NCBI GenBank assembly: GCA_947498625.1
Contig: CANMKR010000002.1
Coordinates: 124,001 to 188,000, forward strand
Origin: an uncultured Kangiella sp.
GTDB lineage: Bacteria; Pseudomonadota; Gammaproteobacteria; Enterobacterales; Kangiellaceae
DNA length: 64,000 nucleotides
Direction: 5' to 3'
Both the position numbers and the translations under genes were made by a program. Position 1 is the stretch's first letter. Each line of letters starts with the position of its first letter. This document shows, piece after piece, positions 59,090 to 64,000 of the stretch. Under the pieces are notes generated by a model that saw only the letters and a program-made list of their open reading frames with translations, was not told the origin of the DNA and did no database searches.

Positions 59090-59177
59090 CGCAACCCGAA
59101 TTTTTAAGAGATTTGGTTGCTTTTTAAGCGATCAAGGCTTAAATAAAGACACTAAGAATATAACGAGGACTTTTAGC

Positions 59178-61793
59178 GTGTTAGAAGCATATCGTAAGCA
59201 TGTTGCAGAAAGAGCCGAGCAGGGTATTCCTGCATTGCCATTAAGTGCCGAACAGGTCAGTGGCTTAATCGAATTACTAAAAAATCCACCAGCGGGTGAA
59301 GAAGAGTTTTTGGTTGATTTATTAACCAATCGTGTTCCGCCTGGGGTTGATGAAGCTGCTTACGTAAAAGCTGGTTTCTTGTCAGCTATCGTTAAAGGCG
59401 AAGCTTCTTCACCGCTAGTTTCTAAAGAGCATGCGGTTAAATTATTAGGCACTATGTTAGGCGGTTATAACATTGTGACTTTGGTTGAGTTACTGGATGA
59501 TTCTGACTTAGCTGAATTGGCTGGTGAGCAATTAAAGCACACCTTGTTGATGTTTGACGCTTTCCATGATGTGGCTGAAAAGTCTAAAAATGGTAATGCA
59601 GTAGCTGCAGCAGTGGTTCAATCATGGGCTGACGCTGAGTGGTTCAAATCTAAAGATGCTTTAGCTGACAAAATTTCATTAACAGTCTTTAAAGTTCCTG
59701 GTGAAACTAATACTGATGACTTATCGCCAGCGCAAGATGCTTGGTCTCGTCCTGATATTCCTTTGCATGCTTTGGCAATGCTTAAGAATGAGCGAGAGGG
59801 TATTAATCCTGATAAGCAAGGTGAAATTGGTCCAATTACGTTAATTGATGAACTGGAAGCGCGCGGTTATCCGTTAGTTTATGTGGGTGACGTTGTAGGT
59901 ACTGGCTCATCACGTAAGTCAGCGACTAACTCGGTCTTGTGGTACATGGGCGACGATATCCCTCACGTGCCGAATAAACGTGATGGCGGTTTCTGCTTTG
60001 GTGGCAATATAGCTCCAATTTTCTTTAATACGATGGAAGATGCAGGCGCTTTACCGATTGAAATGGATGTTTCTAAAATGGATATGGGCGATCTAGTTCA
60101 TGTTTATCCATACGAAGGTAAAGTTGAAAATGATGCTGGTGAAGTGATTTCGACTTTTGAGTTAAAAACTGATGTCTTATTAGACGAAGTTCAAGCTGGC
60201 GGTCGTATTCCACTTATTATTGGTCGCGGTCTTACGGCGCGCGCTCGCGAATTTTTAGGTATGCCAGCGGCAGATTTCTTCCGCAAGCCAGATGCAGTAG
60301 AAGCATCGACTAAAGGCTTTACATTGGCACAAAAAATGGTGGGTCAAGCTTGTGGTGTTGAAGGCGTGCGCGCTGGTCAATATTGTGAGCCGAAGATGAC
60401 TACTGTAGGTTCGCAGGATACTACAGGACCTATGACTCGTGACGAACTTAAAGATTTAGCTTGTTTAGGCTTCTCTGCAGATTTAGTCATGCAGTCTTTC
60501 TGTCATACTGCTGCTTATCCAAAGCCAGTTGATATCGATACGCAGCATAACTTGCCAGATTTTATTATGAATCGTGGTGGCGTTTCATTACGTCCAGGCG
60601 ACGGTATTATCCACTCTTGGTTAAACCGTATGTTGCTTCCAGATACAGTAGGTACTGGCGGTGATTCGCATACTCGTTTCCCATTAGGTATTTCATTCCC
60701 AGCAGGTTCTGGTTTGGTTGCTTTTGCGGCAGCAACAGGCGTTATGCCATTGGATATGCCTGAATCTGTATTGGTTAGGTTTACTGGCGAAATGCAGCCT
60801 GGTATCACTTTACGTGATTTAGTGCATGCGATTCCTTATCAAGCCATTAAAGATGGTTACTTAACTGTTGAAAAAGCGGGTAAAAAGAATATTTTCTCTG
60901 GTCGTATCCTAGAAATTGAAGGTTTAGAGAACTTAACTGCAGAGCAAGCATTTGAGCTTTCAGATGCATCTGCTGAGCGTTCTGCTGCGGGTTGTACGAT
61001 TAAACTTAGTCAAGACTCAGTGTCAGAATACTTGCAATCTAATGTGGTCCTACTTAAATGGATGATCGCTAATGGCTACGGTGACGAGCGTACTATAAGT
61101 CGCCGTGTTGCTAAAATGGAAGAGTGGTTAGCTAACCCGTCATTAATGCAAGCTGATGCAGATGCTGAATATGAAGCGGTTATTGAAATCAATATGAGCG
61201 AATTAAAAGAGCCTGTATTGTGTGCGCCAAATGATCCTGATGATGCACGTTTATTATCTGAAGTTGCTGGTGATAAGATTGATGAAGTATTTATCGGTTC
61301 TTGTATGACCAATATTGGTCACTTCCGTGCGGCGTCTAAGTTACTAGAGTCAGTAGAAGCTGGTACTTTGCAAACGCGTTTATGGATTGCGCCGCCAACT
61401 AAGATGGATGAGCATCAGTTGATGGAAGAAGGGCATTACAATATCTTTGGCCGTTCTGGAGCTCGTTTAGAGATGCCGGGTTGTTCATTGTGTATGGGTA
61501 ACCAAGCTCGTGTAGCCCCTAAATCAACAGTGGTTTCAACCTCTACTCGTAACTTCCCCAACCGTTTAGGCCAAGGCGCTAATGTTTATTTAGCTTCAGC
61601 TGAATTAGCTGCCATTGCTGCAGTTTTGGGCAGATTACCGTCACCTGAAGAGTACTTAGAGTATGCGACTAAGATCGATTCTATGGCTGACGAAATTTAC
61701 GTTTATATGAATTTCCATCAAATGGAAGAATATAAAGAAAAAGCAAACCAAGTGACCATTCCTATTGAGAATAAAGTTACTGTTGGAGCTTAA
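59178..61793 (+). CDS. acnB: Aconitate hydratase B
   Basis: Interconverts citrate and isocitrate in the TCA cycle with a [4Fe-4S] cluster. The start is GTG at 59178 ([14 protein letters not shown], matching [13 protein letters not shown] of E. coli), with GAGG at a good distance; longer frames reaching upstream overlap umuD and have no family match. It has 871 residues against 865. Cluster cysteines lie in [10 protein letters not shown] and [11 protein letters not shown]. The N-terminal HEAT-like domain that is special to AcnB is complete. It ends at a strong terminator. Confidence 0.97.
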   Translation: MLEAYRKHVAERAEQGIPALPLSAEQVSGLIELLKNPPAGEEEFLVDLLTNRVPPGVDEAAYVKAGFLSAIVKGEASSPLVSKEHAVKLLGTMLGGYNIVTLVELLDDSDLAELAGEQLKHTLLMFDAFHDVAEKSKNGNAVAAAVVQSWADAEWFKSKDALADKISLTVFKVPGETNTDDLSPAQDAWSRPDIPLHALAMLKNEREGINPDKQGEIGPITLIDELEARGYPLVYVGDVVGTGSSRKSATNSVLWYMGDDIPHVPNKRDGGFCFGGNIAPIFFNTMEDAGALPIEMDVSKMDMGDLVHVYPYEGKVENDAGEVISTFELKTDVLLDEVQAGGRIPLIIGRGLTARAREFLGMPAADFFRKPDAVEASTKGFTLAQKMVGQACGVEGVRAGQYCEPKMTTVGSQDTTGPMTRDELKDLACLGFSADLVMQSFCHTAAYPKPVDIDTQHNLPDFIMNRGGVSLRPGDGIIHSWLNRMLLPDTVGTGGDSHTRFPLGISFPAGSGLVAFAAATGVMPLDMPESVLVRFTGEMQPGITLRDLVHAIPYQAIKDGYLTVEKAGKKNIFSGRILEIEGLENLTAEQAFELSDASAERSAAGCTIKLSQDSVSEYLQSNVVLLKWMIANGYGDERTISRRVAKMEEWLANPSLMQADADAEYEAVIEINMSELKEPVLCAPNDPDDARLLSEVAGDKIDEVFIGSCMTNIGHFRAASKLLESVEAGTLQTRLWIAPPTKMDEHQLMEEGHYNIFGRSGARLEMPGCSLCMGNQARVAPKSTVVSTSTRNFPNRLGQGANVYLASAELAAIAAVLGRLPSPEEYLEYATKIDSMADEIYVYMNFHQMEEYKEKANQVTIPIENKVTVGA

Positions 61794-61812
61794 TCTCGCT
61801 TCGTGTAATACT

Positions 61813-61838
61813 AAGCCCACTTATTAGTGGGCTTTTTT
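61813..61838 (+). terminator. Rho-independent terminator of acnB
   Basis: AAGCCCACT (61813-61821) and AGTGGGCTT (61826-61834) form a 9-bp stem with a TATT loop and a T run, 19 bases after the stop. Confidence 0.9.
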
Positions 61839-61851
61839 ATGGACGTATTTT

Positions 61852-62247
61852 ATGACTTTAGTGTTTACTCCAATCTATGCAGCGATGCTGGGTATTTTAA
61901 TTCTAGTCTTAGCATACCAAGTGGTCGTTATGCGCAGAAGAAAGCGCATCGGCATTGGCGATAAAGGTGATAAAGAACTGACTCAAAAAATTCGAGTGCA
62001 CGCTAATGCAATTGAATATGTGCCTATTGCTTTGCTCTTGATTGCATTTGTAGAAATCAATGGAGGATCTGCTATTTGGGTAAATATCTCAGGAGCTCTC
62101 TTAGTTGTTTCGAGAATACTCCACGCTTATGGTTTAGGACAATCAATAGGTATTACTAAAGGGCGCTTTTACGGCACTCTTATTACGTGGATGGTTATCT
62201 TATCTAATGCTTTTACAATTTTAATAAATAGCCTGGTTAATTTATAA
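61852..62247 (+). CDS. MAPEG-family membrane protein
   Basis: A 131-residue inner membrane protein with four hydrophobic segments. KIRVHANAIEYVPIALLLIAFVEINGG in the middle and LVVSRILHAYGLGQS are the MAPEG signature, with the glutathione-binding type Arg, Asn, Glu and Arg residues conserved. E. coli YecN is a relative. It may be a glutathione transferase-like or peroxidase enzyme, but the bacterial substrates are not known. It starts 14 bases after the acnB terminator stem and converges on the GGDEF-EAL gene with two bases between them. Confidence 0.85.
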   Translation: MTLVFTPIYAAMLGILILVLAYQVVVMRRRKRIGIGDKGDKELTQKIRVHANAIEYVPIALLLIAFVEINGGSAIWVNISGALLVVSRILHAYGLGQSIGITKGRFYGTLITWMVILSNAFTILINSLVNL

Positions 62248-62249
62248 AT

Positions 62250-64000
62250 TTATGCGGGTTTATTTATATCAACCGTTTTGATGGATTTAGGTAAAGAGTG
62301 GGTATCGTAATCTGCTAGCATTTCACTAAAGGAAATGGCTTTATTGAAATGATATCCTTGATAGTATTGGCAATCGATTGAGCGTAAGTATTCAAGTTGA
62401 GACTCTTCTTCGATGCCCTCTGCTAGAACGGTTAAACCTAAATCCTTGGCCATATTCACAATGGTTTTCACAATGGCTTGGCTGCCTTTATCTTTTTCGA
62501 TGTCTTTAATAAACGAGCGATCGATCTTAAGCTTGTCTAAAGGTAACTGATTTAAATAACTTAACGACGAGTAACCTGTACCAAAATCATCAATTGAAAT
62601 TTTGCAGCCCAGTTTTTTAATCTCATTTAGAGTCTTTATTGAGTCATCAATATCGCCAAAGATTACCGTTTCAGTGATTTCAAATTCTATACTCTCAGCA
62701 GTGACTTTATACTGTTTGAGTAACTTCTTAATCAAAGGGACTAACTTAGGATCTTTTATTTGCACCACAGAAAGGTTAATCCCTAGAAATACATCTTTTA
62801 ATGAAGTTGTTTGCAACTTTTGAAGATCTTTAAAGGCTTGCTCGATAACCCAATAACCGATAGAAATAATGAGATTATTTTCTTCAGCGGCTGGTATAAA
62901 GTCGCTAGGATAAATGACTCCATGCTTATTATGTGTCCAACGAATAAGGACCTCAAAGCCAATAGGACTTATGCCTTCGTGAGAAAATTGCGGCTGATAA
63001 AAAAGTTCAAACTCATGGTTATTAATAGCATTTTGTAATTCATTATTAATAAGATGCTTATGAAAGACTGCAGTTTCCATGTCGCTAGTAAAACGCACAA
63101 TACTATCATTCTTGCTGAGCTTAGCTTGCAACATCGCAGCTTCTGCACGAGGTATAATATTCCCAACATGTTTACCATCAAATGGATAAATAACCACACC
63201 AATACTTGCGGAAATGTAGAGCGAGCTACCATCAATATTAATCGGAGTGCCGATAACTTCTTGAACTTTATTGGCAACCTTAAAAGCGGTATCGTGGGCT
63301 TCATGCGGTTTTATGGATAGCTCATTTAGTTGAATCACGAAGGTATCAGAATTCAATCGTGCCAGCGTATCCCCGACTTTAATTAAGCCTGAAATTCTAT
63401 CAGCGATTTGCTTTAGTAATTGGTCACCCAGTTTGACTCCATGCTTGTGATTAAAGGTTTTAAAGTCGTCTAGGTCGATTAATAAAATGGCTCCGCTATA
63501 ACCTTGTCGAACGGCGAGGGCAAGCGATTGTTTCAAACGGTCATTGAGTAAGATTCTATTGGGTAATTGAGTTAACGGGTCATGATATGACATATGCTCA
63601 ATTTGCTTTTCATACTGTTTTGATGCGGTTACATCCACTGCAACGCCAACCACAGAGTTTGAGTCGGTAGAGCTACTTACGAAAGGTACCTTGATCAGAT
63701 TGAAATAGGTCTCTTCACCAGCGGCGCTGCGGGTTTTTATTTCACTTTGATAGCTTTGAGAAGCCTCATTGAGTAATGCTTGATCGCCGCCAAATAGCGC
63801 GGCAGTTATCTGATACTTTTCCAGTAAATCTTTTTTGGGGAAAGTTTCATAATTTTGCGGGTTAACACCACAAAATTCAGTGGCATATTTATTCATCAAG
63901 AAGATTTCATCTTTATCATTCGCTGCGTAAATAAAGTGAGGTATTAAGTCGATAATCTGGCGGGTTTGTTCGCTTTGTCTCTTTAGTGAGTCAGTTTGCT
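62250..64000 (-). CDS. PAS-GGDEF-EAL cyclic di-GMP protein, cut by window edge
   Basis: At least 583 residues are visible; the frame is open to the right edge, so the N terminus is missing and the TTG at 63899 is internal. Order: a PAS domain (DLIPHFIYAANDKDEIFLMNKYATEFCG), a GGDEF domain (MSYHDPLTQLPNRILL) whose signature reads NSDTF instead of GGDEF, and an EAL domain. The EAL motif reads EVL, but the catalytic residues in EFEITET, DDFGTGYSSL, AEGIEEESQ and QGYHF are kept. The cyclase is probably dead and the protein a c-di-GMP phosphodiesterase. Cyclic di-GMP could connect it to the PilZ-motif proteins in this window. Confidence 0.88.
   Translation of the reverse strand, partial: QTDSLKRQSEQTRQIIDLIPHFIYAANDKDEIFLMNKYATEFCGVNPQNYETFPKKDLLEKYQITAALFGGDQALLNEASQSYQSEIKTRSAAGEETYFNLIKVPFVSSSTDSNSVVGVAVDVTASKQYEKQIEHMSYHDPLTQLPNRILLNDRLKQSLALAVRQGYSGAILLIDLDDFKTFNHKHGVKLGDQLLKQIADRISGLIKVGDTLARLNSDTFVIQLNELSIKPHEAHDTAFKVANKVQEVIGTPINIDGSSLYISASIGVVIYPFDGKHVGNIIPRAEAAMLQAKLSKNDSIVRFTSDMETAVFHKHLINNELQNAINNHEFELFYQPQFSHEGISPIGFEVLIRWTHNKHGVIYPSDFIPAAEENNLIISIGYWVIEQAFKDLQKLQTTSLKDVFLGINLSVVQIKDPKLVPLIKKLLKQYKVTAESIEFEITETVIFGDIDDSIKTLNEIKKLGCKISIDDFGTGYSSLSYLNQLPLDKLKIDRSFIKDIEKDKGSQAIVKTIVNMAKDLGLTVLAEGIEEESQLEYLRSIDCQYYQGYHFNKAISFSEMLADYDTHSLPKSIKTVDINKPA

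Noticed and set aside
58851-59177. Upstream extension of the acnB frame by 109 codons
   Set aside because: It overlaps umuD on the other strand, and the GTG at 59178 has a ribosome binding site and the family N terminus.

Overview
The window is a chromosomal segment of a low-GC gammaproteobacterium. The evidence is gene order: bepA, perM, bcp, dapA and bamC lie together as in Escherichia coli, as do yoaA-tsaB-slp and dnaX-ybaB-recR with the 4.5S RNA just upstream. AroC, PurB, HtpG, AcnB and UmuDC all read as gammaproteobacterial proteins. A marine, Kangiella-like protein degrader is a guess, based on low GC and several exported peptidase-like proteins. No phage, plasmid, CRISPR array, tRNA or rRNA gene was seen.

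Layout. 1-4533: trpB (cut by the left edge), trpA, a YfcL-like gene, aroA and aroC, a compact aromatic amino acid cluster. 4657-6311 (minus): arsC, wrbA, a DUF2069 gene and a small gene, probably one operon. 6374-17106: yihY-like, a PilZ-motif protein, a TlpA-like lipoprotein, bepA, perM, a PIN-PhoH ATPase, bcp, dapA and bamC. 17168-23913: a metallo-beta-lactamase-fold nuclease-like protein, an RstAB-like two-component system divergent from a chalcone-isomerase-like/TonB fusion, an M14 carboxypeptidase and a saccharopine dehydrogenase. 23918-28775: an S9 peptidase-like lipoprotein that has lost its catalytic residues, nadA, and a second copy of the PilZ-motif family. 28789-32401: 4.5S RNA, dnaX with a ten-A slippery run giving gamma and tau, ybaB, recR.

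32499-39793: S41 peptidase lipoprotein, htpG with a sigma-32-type promoter, a VanZ-like protein, then DinB-like, ATP-grasp, OlsB-like and PlsC/OlsA-like genes in one tight run that suggests ornithine (or related acyl-amino-acid) lipid synthesis. 39990-45348: adk, hemH, yoaA, tsaB, Slp-family lipoprotein. 45385-51128: queH, a CDP-glycerol glycerophosphotransferase-like gene, a MATE exporter, roxA and purB. roxA appears to start at a rare ATT codon and carries a terminator-like hairpin inside its coding sequence. 51368-51483 is a small inverted-repeat element. 51537-57202: a secreted hydrolase with PKD and PPC domains, divergent from a TPR-kinase-receiver-AraC hybrid regulator. 57256-64000: umuDC with a near-consensus LexA box, acnB, a MAPEG protein, and a PAS-GGDEF-EAL protein cut by the right edge.

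Most of the window is housekeeping. The points most worth a second look are the chalcone-isomerase-like/TonB fusion, the S9 pseudopeptidase, the two PilZ-motif paralogues, the AroA with altered substrate-binding residues, the dnaX slippage site, the odd roxA 5' end, the acyl-lipid cluster and the MITE-like element.
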